Below are positions 35,083-45,520 of a stretch of 64,000 bases of DNA, in pieces. How positions within the stretch are numbered: position 1 is the stretch's first letter; every line of letters begins with the position of its first letter. Position numbers and translations under genes: made by a program. The stretch comes from Zoroaster sp. YZ-2022 (Eukaryota; Echinodermata; Asteroidea; Forcipulatida; Zoroasteridae): NCBI GenBank assembly GCA_029582265.1, contig CM055828.1:30252459-30316458 (forward strand), written 5' to 3'. The notes beneath the pieces are model-generated. The model made no database searches. It was not told where the DNA came from and saw only the letters and a program-made list of their open reading frames with translations.

Positions 35083-35661
35083 TGTCAATCAAAAAGAAAC
35101 CTGCCATACATTATTTTGTACTTAATTTACATCAGACGACAAAACAAAATTAGAAGGAGTACAAAGTTCATGTTTCGTGCCGATCGAAATATTTAAATGC
35201 ATTTTCACTTGTTTGTCTTTAACAAAACAAAGTAACGAGCTACATTTTTCACGGATCCGTTGTTTAATGTATATCTTCAATCATAAAGTTAAACATATAT
35301 ATTGTCTCTAATGAGTAAATTTTGTATTGTTCGTTTTAAATTAAAATTGTGTTCGTTTTACAAATTGTCACACTATATCACACTTATTCATTGGATGGCT
35401 ATAGGACAATGAACTCATACTTTTATGTTTTATATTTCGATGCACTCAACTGTTGTCTATCAAGAATCATTTGTAAATTTAATTTTCTAAAATGAGTGAA
35501 CCTCAGGTAGGAAAATTTTGGAACTTGTTTATAGATACCATGACAACGTTTCATAAAGTATGATTTCAGGAAAATCTGAGAACATTGATGGATATATACC
35601 GATGTAGGTCTATATCTGCTTTAACACGGTGTTTTACCCTTATATAGGTGATCTTGCTATA

Positions 35662-36255
35662 CAGGGTGTCCCCATAAAAAGTATACCGAGATAAAAATTA
35701 CTGTAATGGCAAAACTACTTTATATATGGGAAAGAGAAATATATCTCTAGAAAGGGCAGAATGTCCTCTTTGCAATGGTATACAGCTTGTGATGTTATTG
35801 ACACAGATGAGTGAACAAATTAGACAGATGTTAAGGGTACTGAAAGCAGGACTGTGACAAGTTTGCATATTTGAATAACAAAGGTCCAAAAAGCATTTTT
35901 AAAACCTGCATTAAACTTTTGAGGTAAGTAGCGAAACAAAAGCAGATTACATTGTTTTAGGTACATTCCTTGTTTTCAAGAATGTGTTGAAAAAACAAAG
36001 GCATTTGGTATTCTGCACACTTGCATGGTTGAGATTTGTTGTTCAAATATGCAAACTTGTCACAGTCCTGCTTTCAGTACCCTTAACATCTGTCTAATTT
36101 GTTCACTCACCTGTGTCAATAACATCACAAGCTGTATACCATTGCAAAGAGGACATTCTACCCTTTCTAGAGATATATTTCTCTTTCCCATATATAAAGT
36201 AGTTTTGCCATTACAGTAATTTTGATCTCGGTATACTTTTTATGGGGACACCCTG
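35662..36255. mobile_element. 594-bp MITE with ~220-bp inverted arms
   Basis: Ends CAGGGTGTCCCCATAAAAAG and its complement CTTTTTATGGGGACACCCTG, flanked by TA. The arms stay nearly identical for about 220 bp each (35,662-35,882 and 36,033-36,255) with a ~150-bp centre. CAGGGTGTCC ends and TA duplication fit Tc1/mariner-related MITEs. Two mirrored open frames in the arms are a consequence of the symmetry. Confidence 0.9.
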
Positions 36256-36423
36256 TACAGTATAGGCCAAATGAGCTGCAGGTGGAAATATTTCTCATAG
36301 TTTTTGACCAATCACTAATATTTCACCAAGTATGCTTTCAGCAAAATCGGCGAAAATAATCATAGGCCTATTAACGGAATTTAATGATCTTTGTTTTAAC
36401 CCTATTTTCTTTTCCCATCTTAG

Positions 36424-36495
36424 ATCGCTAAAAAACAACAAAATAAGTGAAATTGCTCCAGGAACATTTGATGGTCTACAAAATCTCAACGAATT
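36424..36495 (+). CDS. LRR exon 23 (SLKNN...QNLNEL)
   Basis: Open, CATCTTAG to GTAAGT; core KISEIAPGTFDGL. Confidence 0.85.
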
Positions 36496-37135
36496 GTAAG
36501 TAGTCATGAATTTTAATCACACAGCATCGAGCCACCGATTTATCTTGACTGAAGTTACGTATCACTGCAAACAAATTAGATGAAGTGCTTATAGTTCATG
36601 TTTGCCGATCGTAATATTTGAATGCATTTAACTTTTTCTCTTTAACGAAACAAAGTAATGGGCTACATTTTTTCACGGATTTGTTGTTTAATGTATATCT
36701 TCAATCATAAAGTTAAACATACTAAGACAACGAACTGATACTTTTATGTTTTATATTTCAATGCACTCAACTGTTGTCTATCGAGATTCATTTGTAAATA
36801 TATTTTTCTAAAATATGTGAAACCTCAGGCAGGAATATTGTTCAACTTGTTCGATCCCATGACAACGTTTCATAAAGTATGATTTCAGGAAAGTCTGAGA
36901 ACAATGATGGATATATACCGATGTAGGCCTGTATCTGCTTTAACACGATGTTTAGGCCAAATGAGCTGCAGGCGGAAATATTTTTCATAGTTTGACCGAT
37001 CACTAATATTTCACCAAGTATGCTTTTAGGAAAATAACCATAATAATAACCATAAAAATAACCATCGGCGAAAATAACCATATTAACGGAAGTTAATGAT
37101 CTTTGTTTTAACCCTACTTTGTTTTCCCATTTTAG

Positions 37136-37207
37136 ATCGCTGGAAAACAACAAAATAGGTGAAATTGCTCTAGGAACATTTGCTGGTATACAAAATCTCT
37201 ATTATTT
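37136..37207 (+). CDS. LRR exon 24 (SLENN...QNLYYL)
   Basis: Acceptor CATTTTAG, donor GTAAGT; core KIGEIALGTFAGI (Ser to Gly, Pro to Leu). The Tyr-Tyr edge is shared only with the split exon at 17,187. Confidence 0.85.
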
Positions 37208-37822
37208 GTAAGTATTCATGTTATGAAGTCACGCAGCATGGAGCCACCGATTTCTCTTGACTGATATTACGTATCAATGCAAAAATTAGATGAAGTGCTT
37301 AGTTCATGTTTGCCAATCGAAATATTTGTATATCTTTTCACTTTTTTATTTAACGAAACAAAGTAATGAGCTACATTTTTTCACGGATATGTTGTTTAAT
37401 GTATATCTTTAATCATAAAGTTAAACATACTAAGACAACGAACTGATACTTTTATGTTTTATATTTCGATGCACTCAACTGTTGTCTATCGAGATTCATT
37501 TGTAAATTTAATTTTCTAAAATGAGTGAACCTTGCGTAGGACAAATTTTCAACTTGTTTATAAATACCATGACAACGTTTCATAAAGTATATGATTTCAG
37601 GAAAATCTGAGAACATTGATGGATATATACCAATGTTTTAACCTTGTAGGCCTATAGGTGATTTTATTTTCTATATAGGCCTAATGAGCTGCAGGCGGAA
37701 ATATTTTTCATAGTTTTTGTCTGATCACTAATAATTATTTCACCTTGGTCATTGGTCAAAATAACCATATAAACGGGATTTAATAATATTTGTTTTAACC
37801 CTGATTTGTTTTCTCATCTAAG

Positions 37823-37894
37823 ATGGCTGGAAAACAACAGCATCAGTGCAATTGCTCCAGGAACATTTGATGGTCTACAAAATCTCAAAAGTTT
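37823..37894 (+). CDS. LRR exon 25 (WLENN...QNLKSL)
   Basis: Acceptor CATCTAAG, donor GTAAGT; core SISAIAPGTFDGL. Last member with close similarity to the array consensus. Confidence 0.85.
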
Positions 37895-38418
37895 GTAAGT
37901 ATTCATGTCACAAATTTTAATCACACAGCATCGAGCCACCGATTTATCTTGACTGATGTTGCGTCTCACTGCAAACAAATTAGATGAAGTGCGTAGTTCA
38001 TGTTTGCCAATCGAAATAATGTATTATTAACTATTTTCTACGTACAACACAACGTAATCATCCACTTTTGTACTGTTAAATGAATGTCTTGAATCATATA
38101 GGTAAAAATATTCATGAAGTAATTAAATAAATAAAATGATTTTAAACTAATTTACAATTCGTCACACGTCACACTTGTGAATGAAGGGCTATAGGACAAC
38201 ACTCTTTTTAAAAGTTTCAGGCTCTCAACTGTTGTCTATCGATGTTTATTGTAATTTCCTTTTTAAAATAAGTGAACCTCAGGCATGATAAATGTTAAGA
38301 TTGTCTGATACCATTACAATGTTTCACAAAAAGTATGCTTTCAGGAAAATCTATGAACATGATATATAACGACGTATGCTTTAACACGATGTTGTTTAAC
38401 CCTACTGTCTAATCTTAG

Positions 38419-38491
38419 ATGACTGGACACCTACAATATCATTAAAATTGCATCAAGAACATTGATTGTCTACAAAATATCTTACATCGTT
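38419..38491 (+). pseudogene. decayed LRR exon
   Basis: After AATCTTAG the sequence still aligns to an exon (ATGACTGGACACCTACAATA, then CAAGAACATTGATTGTC) but has indels and no proper donor. Confidence 0.6.
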
Positions 38492-38499
38492 GTCATAAA

Positions 38500-39389
38500 T
38501 TGCCAGCAGGATCAAATAGGAACCAGCCATAATATATTTTACATTATATTACTGAATGTGAATTACAACTGGTGTGGATTAAATACTAATAATTTTGAAC
38601 GCCCTCTAGTGGTGACTTAAGTAATCATAACTACCGTCATGTTATTTCATTCAAGACAACATCTGTGCATAGATTTATGACCAACTGATAAATATTCAGG
38701 TTATTATGGGAAGAAAACTGTTTTTGACAAAACATTTTTATATGAGAGTAGTACCGGTACCCCCTAATGCTGTCACGGGAAACAATTGTATGTCAATTAA
38801 TAGATTTTGTTCCAGTCAACATCCCCGCAAGGTGTCATGAACGACGATCAGAGAGGGACAGTGTGTCCCCCTCCCCCGGCATGCGAGAACCTAACAAAGC
38901 ACATGCCTTGTGGGATTAATAATTATTTGACAATGAAAAATACCAGTTTACTATATCGTTGCCACGGAAAATGAGAAATAATTGTGCACTTGGCCCTCTC
39001 GGTACTAGTCAAAGTGGATCTATATCAGAATATCAAAATATCAGAATTCAACTTATTTAACTGTTCGAAGACTCAACATGAGATGATATTTAAAAAAAAT
39101 TAGTTTCTTTCTTGATTTTTCAAATTCAGTTGTGTTCATTACAGCATTTGATCACAGTCTCGTATTCTGTATCTATACTAAACGTTGGTGTATATAATTG
39201 CACATAGTGTATCAAATGATATTTACTAAGAGAACGCGTTCCTATTTATATGCAATGATAAAGTGAAATAAAGATTTCGTTCATGCAATGCATAAGCATC
39301 CGTTCCAATGCGTTGAATTGGTATTCTTTCACTGTGAAGGTTTATAAACTTTAAGGTGACAAACCTTTTTTATTTATTTTTTATTCCAG
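38500..39389. other. non-coding sequence at the right edge of the array
   Basis: The intron homology of the array fades here. No further exon or repeat structure was recognised up to the diverged exon at 39,390. Confidence 0.4.
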
Positions 39390-39461
39390 AAACATATCAA
39401 ACAATATGATCACCAGTATCAACAGTTCCTGTTTCTCGGATCTAGTAAACTTGAGAACCTT
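39390..39461 (+). CDS. diverged LRR exon (NISNN...VNLRTL)
   Basis: 72 nt, phase 2 at both ends, acceptor TTATTCCAG, donor GTAAGA. The LRR pattern is complete (NISNNMITSINSSCF then SDLVNLRTL) but the sequence is far from the array consensus. It is most likely an older, single-copy exon of the same gene and suggests that the gene continues rightwards, towards or beyond the gap. Confidence 0.7.
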
Positions 39462-40102
39462 GTAAGATATTTCAAATAAATAACATACGGTACTTTTTTC
39501 AAAGAGTCAAGCACTAACAAAGTTTGTGGTCAAAAGGTACAACCACGCTTCATATACATGTACCTGTATATTCTTTTAAAATAAAATGTAACCTTGATTC
39601 AAACTCACAGCTGCAGTAAAGATAAAGCCGAAGTGTAAAATGGAGCAGAATATGTTTAACCCAATATTTTGGACGCGTATTATTAAAACAGGAACAGTGC
39701 TTATAGTTATACCCGCTACATACCAATTGCCTAATAGAAGGGTTTGGTTACTGTTACTGGGACCTTTTCAAAAATGCTTCTCGATACCAAAAAAATTATG
39801 CAAAAAGTATACGGCATTGTTATTATTTTATTGTTATATTGTTATTGTGCGCTAAGTCTAAAGAAAAAAAAACTAATTTGTATGTGAAAAGTGTTTGTGT
39901 TGAATAAGTTTATGCTACTTTTATTACAAAAATGAAATACACACGCATCAGGACGTGTATAAACACAATATGAAAATACCCATCCCATCTGAAGCAATTT
40001 CAGAAGCATTCAATTTCGTGACCTTTCGTAAACTTTCCCCGTATATTTTTTCCATCAATTTCAAAATTCAGCTCCCTTGCATCTGATGTCTGGATTAATT
40101 CT
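39462..40102. other. non-coding sequence before the assembly gap
   Basis: No supported gene. A 71-residue frame at 39,640 has no recognisable features. The last 150 bp do not match the satellite on the other side of the gap. Confidence 0.4.
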
Positions 40103-40602
40103 NNNNNNNNNNNNNNNNNNNNNNNNNNNNNNNNNNNNNNNNNNNNNNNNNNNNNNNNNNNNNNNNNNNNNNNNNNNNNNNNNNNNNNNNNNNNNNNNNN
40201 NNNNNNNNNNNNNNNNNNNNNNNNNNNNNNNNNNNNNNNNNNNNNNNNNNNNNNNNNNNNNNNNNNNNNNNNNNNNNNNNNNNNNNNNNNNNNNNNNNNN
40301 NNNNNNNNNNNNNNNNNNNNNNNNNNNNNNNNNNNNNNNNNNNNNNNNNNNNNNNNNNNNNNNNNNNNNNNNNNNNNNNNNNNNNNNNNNNNNNNNNNNN
40401 NNNNNNNNNNNNNNNNNNNNNNNNNNNNNNNNNNNNNNNNNNNNNNNNNNNNNNNNNNNNNNNNNNNNNNNNNNNNNNNNNNNNNNNNNNNNNNNNNNNN
40501 NNNNNNNNNNNNNNNNNNNNNNNNNNNNNNNNNNNNNNNNNNNNNNNNNNNNNNNNNNNNNNNNNNNNNNNNNNNNNNNNNNNNNNNNNNNNNNNNNNNN
40601 NN
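40103..40602. other. assembly gap, 500 N
   Basis: Exactly 500 N. The round number suggests a placeholder; the true size is unknown. LRR 3' exons may be missing here. Confidence 0.98.
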
Positions 40603-42745
40603 TAGCTCCCAGAATAGACCCCATTTTCTTAACAAATGGGTATATTGAACATAGACAGACATGCATCCCCCCCAAATAAAATGTACCTTTCTTTTCAATA
40701 AATTATAAATTTTTTTCATAATTTTAAAAGACCATACCACTGGACCCCTTAATTTGGGGGGTTTAAAACTTTAATTAATGGCAAATTAGCTGCTAGAAAA
40801 AATTTTTTTCAAAAAAGGGTTTTTTAAACTCGACTATAAATGCATACCGAAAAAAAAATTCCCCTTCATGTTCAAAAAAAAAATTTTATTCTATAATCTT
40901 GACCATCCAATGGGACATTTAAATTTTGGAGGTTCAATTGGTTCACAATTAAGGCCAATTAGCTCCCAGAATAGACGACATTTTCCAAATGCAAATTTTA
41001 AAAATACCGCCCATTTCCCTTTCCAAAGAAAGTTTTTTCATCCCTTTGTTTTTCATATCTAAAGACCCCATCGTTGAGGTCCATTTGTTTCACCCACAGC
41101 CCATGGAAAGCCCCTTTTTTTTAAATATGGGAAAACAATAGGGTTCCCCCCCCAAAAAATGGTTTCATTTTAAACAAATTATGAAATGTTATTCACATAA
41201 AACCAACCACGGGTAATTTGGGTGGTTTTGGTTCACCCCCAAAGGTTTACTGCCAGACGCCATCCCAAAGGGGATTAAATTGATATTGCACGCCCCAAAA
41301 AAAGGGGAGCTCAAAAAGGCAAAATTTTTTTTCATGCCAGGCCCAAACCACGGGGCCATTTGGAGGGGGTTAAATTTGGTTTCACAATTTGGTTAATTAG
41401 CAGACGCCATTTTTCAAAACGGGGGTTTGCAGCACCGCCCATGACAGCACCGAACAGCCATTCTCAAAGCCCCCTTATTCCCAAAGCAAACCGCCAAACC
41501 CCAGGGGGAGGTTCCCCCAAAAAGGGTCGGGCCAGCGCCCTTTAAAATGGGCAGACCCCCGACATGCATACCGAAAAAAACCTTCCATCAAATATGAACT
41601 TTTTCCAAACCCCCAAAAAATTTTTGAGGTCCTGGTTTCACCAAAAGGAATGCCAGACAACGCCTTTTTTTCCCCCTTTTGGACACCCACTGCGAAATTT
41701 TCCCTACCAAAAAAATAAAATTTTATTCATACCCAGATATGGCATTTTTGACCCCTGCCCACCACCGGCACCACCCGGACGATTTGCCGCAATTACCACC
41801 GACACCAAACCACCTCAATCCCCCTTTCACAAATTAAAAACCCATCCAAAAAATTGGGTATTCTCTTTTTAAGGGTTTAAAAGCCCCAAACCCAACCCCT
41901 TTTTCCACAACATCAAAACGACCAGATACCCCCCAAAGTACTCATTTCAAACGGGGCCTTTTTTTCCAAAACCAACCAAGCTCCTATTTGAGGGGGAAGT
42001 TCACCATCCCCCAAACGGCGGAACAGACCCATTTGTAACCAAATGGGAACAAGATTTTGCACCCCCCCAAAAAAAGCCCCATTTTCAATAAATTTTTCTA
42101 AATAAACATTTTTGAGGTCCACCATTTTGCGCCAGACGACGCCTTTTTCCCCACAGCGATTACAACGATTCACATCCCAAGAAAATGAAAATTACCATCA
42201 AAATTTTGTTTTCGTCCAACCATTAGGAAACTTTTTTTGGGGTTTTTGGGGTTCAACACAGGCCGGCCAGACGCCATTTTTACAACATTACACAACATGA
42301 GGGCACCCCTTTTTAAAAAAGTACCCAAAAACATAAATAAAAATTTTTATTCTGCCCAAAGCCCTTTTGAAATTTGGGGTTTAATTTGTTCACTCACCAC
42401 CACGAAAAATCCCACGCAATAGGGGTTAAAGACCATATTGCACCCCCAAAAAAATAAATGAAAAACCTTTGCCCCTGTTAAGCCCAACCACGCACATTTT
42501 AGGGGACTTTACCAAGGTTAAGCCGCCAACCCCCCTTCAAGGTCCCCCAATACAATCCCTAAAGGGGTCATTAAATAAAGAAATTTTTTCATTTTTAAAA
42601 GAAAAACCCACTTGAACTGTTCAAATTGGTACCAGGAAACCCCTTTTTTTAACTTTTACACATCCTATGATTGCACTCTTCAAAAAAAATGGGCCTTTAT
42701 AAAAATTTGGAAATTTTTTTTCCACAATCAAAGACCATATTCCCC
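40603..42745 (-). repeat. error-rich inverted segment of the ~203-bp satellite
   Basis: Words such as ACCATACCACTGG, AATTAATGGCAAATTAGCTG and CCAGAATAGAC are reverse-complement matches to the satellite further right. The copies are full of inflated homopolymers (C, A, T and G runs), deletions and jumps. This pattern is typical of uncorrected long-read sequence rather than natural decay. All open frames in here are noise. Confidence 0.75.
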
Positions 42746-45520
42746 AGCAGCCACCTCAACCATTAATTAGGTGAAACCCAATTAGCCACCTCCAAAGTTA
42801 AATGTACAGTGGTATGGTTTTTAAGATTATACAATAAAATTTCAAATTTATTGAACATGAAGGGCACATTTTGTTTGGGATAAGTGCAATCATAGTCGGT
42901 ATGTGTACAATATATACCGCATATTGAGTAAGAAATGGCGTCATTCTAGCAGCTAATTAATAATTAATTAGTGAACCAAATTAGTCACCTCCAAAATTAA
43001 GTGTGCCCATTGGTATGGTCTTTAAGATTATGAAACAAAATTTCATCATTTATTGAACATGAAGGGTACATTTTGTTTGGGGTAAGTGCAATCATAGTCG
43101 GTATGTGTACAATATACCGCACATTGAGTAAGAAAATGGCGACTATTCTAGCAGCCAATTAACCATTAATTAGTGAACCAAATTATCCACCTCTAAAATT
43201 GAGTTTGCCCAGTGGTATGGTCTTTACGATTATGAAATAAAATTTCATAATTTATTGAATATGAAGGGTACATTTTGTTTGGGATAAGTGCAATCATAGT
43301 CGGTATGTGTACAATATATACCGCATATTGCGTAAGAAAATGGCGTCTATTCTAGCAGCCAATTAGCCATTAATTAGTGAACCAAATTAGCCACCTCCAA
43401 AATTAAGTGTGCCGAGTGGTATGGTCTTTAAGATTATGTAATACAATTTCATAATTTATTGAACATGAAGGGTACATTTTGTTTGGGATAAGTGCAATCA
43501 TAGTCGGTATGTGTACAATGTACCGCATATTGAGTAAGAAAATGGCGTCTATTCTAGCAGCCAATTAGCCATTAATTAGTGAACCAAATTAGCCACCCAA
43601 AACATAAATGTGGCCAGTGGTATGGTCTTTAAGATTATAGAATACAATTTCATAATTTATTGAATATGAAGGGTACATTTTGTTTGGGATAAGTGCAATC
43701 ATAGTCGGTATGTGTACAATATATACCGCATATTGAGTAAGAAAATTGTGTCTATTCTAGCAGCCAATTAGCCATTAATTAATTAACCAAATTAGCCGCC
43801 TCCAAAATTAAGTGTGCCCAGTGGTATGGTCTTTAAGATTATGAAATAAAATTTAATAATTTATTGAATATGAAGGGTACATTTTGTTTGGGATAAGTGC
43901 AATCATAGTCGGTATGTGTACAATATATACCGCATATTGCGTAAGAAAATGGCGTCTATTCTAGCAAGCTAATTAGCCATTAATTAGTGAACCAAATTAC
44001 GCTCACAAAATTAAGTGTGCCCAGTGGTATGGTCTTTAAGATTATGAAATAAAAATTCAACTTTTATTGAACATGAAGGGTACATTTTCTTTGGGTCAGT
44101 GCAATCATAGTCGGTATGTGTAAATAATATATACCGCATATTGCGTAAGAAAATGGCGTCTATTCTAGCAGCCAATTAGTCATTAATTAGTGAACCGAAT
44201 TAGCCACCTCCAAAATTAAGTGTGCCCAGTGGTATGGTCTTTAAGATTATGAAACAAAATTTCATAATTTATTGAGCATGAAGGGTACATTTTGTTTGGG
44301 GTAAGTGCAATCATAGTCGGTATGTAAAAATATACCGCATATTGTGTAAGAAAATGGCGTCAATTCTAGCAGCTAATTGGCCTTTAATTAGTTAACCAAA
44401 TTAGCCACCTCCAAAATTAAGTGTGTCCAGTGGTATGGTCTTTAAGATTATGAAACAAAATTTCATAATTTATTGAACATGAAGGGTACATTTTGTTTGG
44501 GGTAAGTGCAATCATAGTCGGTATGTGTACAATATACCGAATATTGTGTAAGAAAATGGCGTCTATTCTAGCAGCTGATTGGCCTTTAATTAGTGAACCA
44601 AATTAGCCACCTCCAAAATTAAGTGTGCCCAGTGGTATGGTCTTTAAGATTATAGAATAAAATTTCATAATTTATTGAACATGAAGGGTACATTTTGTTT
44701 CGGGTGAGTGCAATCATAGTCGGTATGTGTACAATATACCGCATATTGCGTAAGGAAATGGCGTCTATTCTAGCAGCCAATTAACCATTAATTAGTGAAC
44801 CAAATTAGCCACCTCCCAATTTAACTGTGCCCAGTGGTATGGTCTTTAAGATTATGAAATAAAATTTCATCATTTATTGAACATGAAGGGTACATTTTCT
44901 TTGGGGTAAGTGCAATCATAGTCGGTATGTGTACAATATATACCGCATATTGCGTAAGAAAATGGCGTCTATTCTAGCAGCCAATTAGCCATTAATTAGT
45001 GAACGAAATTAGCCGCCTCCGAAATTTAATGTGGCCAGTGGTATGGTCTTTAAGATTGTGGAAAGAAAATTCATAATTTATTGAACATGAAGGGTACATT
45101 TTGTTTGGGGTAAGTGCAATCATAGTCGGTATGTGTACAATATATACCGCATATTGCGTAAGAAAATGGCATCTATTCTAGCAGCCAATTAACCATTAAT
45201 TAGTGAACCAAATTTGCCCACCTCCAAAATTAATGTGCCCAGTGGTATGGTCTTTAAGATTATGAAACAAAATTTCATTATTTATTGAACATGAAGGGTA
45301 CATTTTGTTTGGGGTAAGTGCAATCATAGTCGGTATGTGTACAATATACCGCATATTGAGTAAGAAAATGGCGTCTATTCTAGCGGCCAATTAACCATTA
45401 ATTAGTTAACCAAATTAGCCGCCTCCAAAATTAAGTGTGCCCAGTGGTATGGTCTTTAAGATTATGAAACAAAATTTCATAATTTATTGAACATGAAGGG
45501 TACATTTTGTTTGGGGTGGG
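42746..45520 (+). repeat. ~203-bp satellite array, about 14 copies
   Basis: Unit landmarks recur every 201-204 bp, for example ATGAAGGGTACATTTTGTTT at about 43,059, 43,261, 43,465, 43,666 and 43,870. Each unit also holds AATCATAGTCGGTATGTGTA, TACCGCATATTG, AAATGGCGTCTATTCTAGCA and CAGTGGTATGGTCTTTAAGA. Copies differ by a few percent. The array ends at GGGGTGGGTGGAAC. Confidence 0.97.

Larger units (their letters stand above)
5162..39461 (+). other. tandem array of 72-nt phase-2 LRR exons
   Basis: Each full exon encodes one 24-residue LRR. It starts with the last base of a Leu codon and ends with TT, the first two bases of the next Leu, so the LRR pattern LxxLxLxxNxIxxIxxGxFxxLxxL runs across junctions. 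Acceptors are mostly CCCATCTTAG or ACCATCTTACAG and donors mostly GTAAGT. Introns also share long homologous blocks, so whole exon-intron units were duplicated. Single-LRR 72-nt phase-2 exons are known from LGR/RXFP-type receptors and other LRR genes. No capping, membrane or TIR exon was found, so gene identity stays open. Several copies are broken. Expression is not shown by the sequence. Confidence 0.9.

Noticed and set aside
35698..36219. Mirrored 63- and 64-codon frames
   Set aside because: Both are the same sequence in the two arms of the long-armed MITE.
5072..37153. Minus-strand family of frames with MARCCVIEIHNMNTYKILRF-type sequence
   Set aside because: They are reverse-strand shadows of the LRR exons and flanking introns; the plus strand has the LRR pattern, splice sites and phase.
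40000..40740. Frames of 200-246 codons
   Set aside because: They run through the N gap.
41360..42422. Pro-rich frames on both strands
   Set aside because: Produced by homopolymer noise in the error-rich satellite segment.
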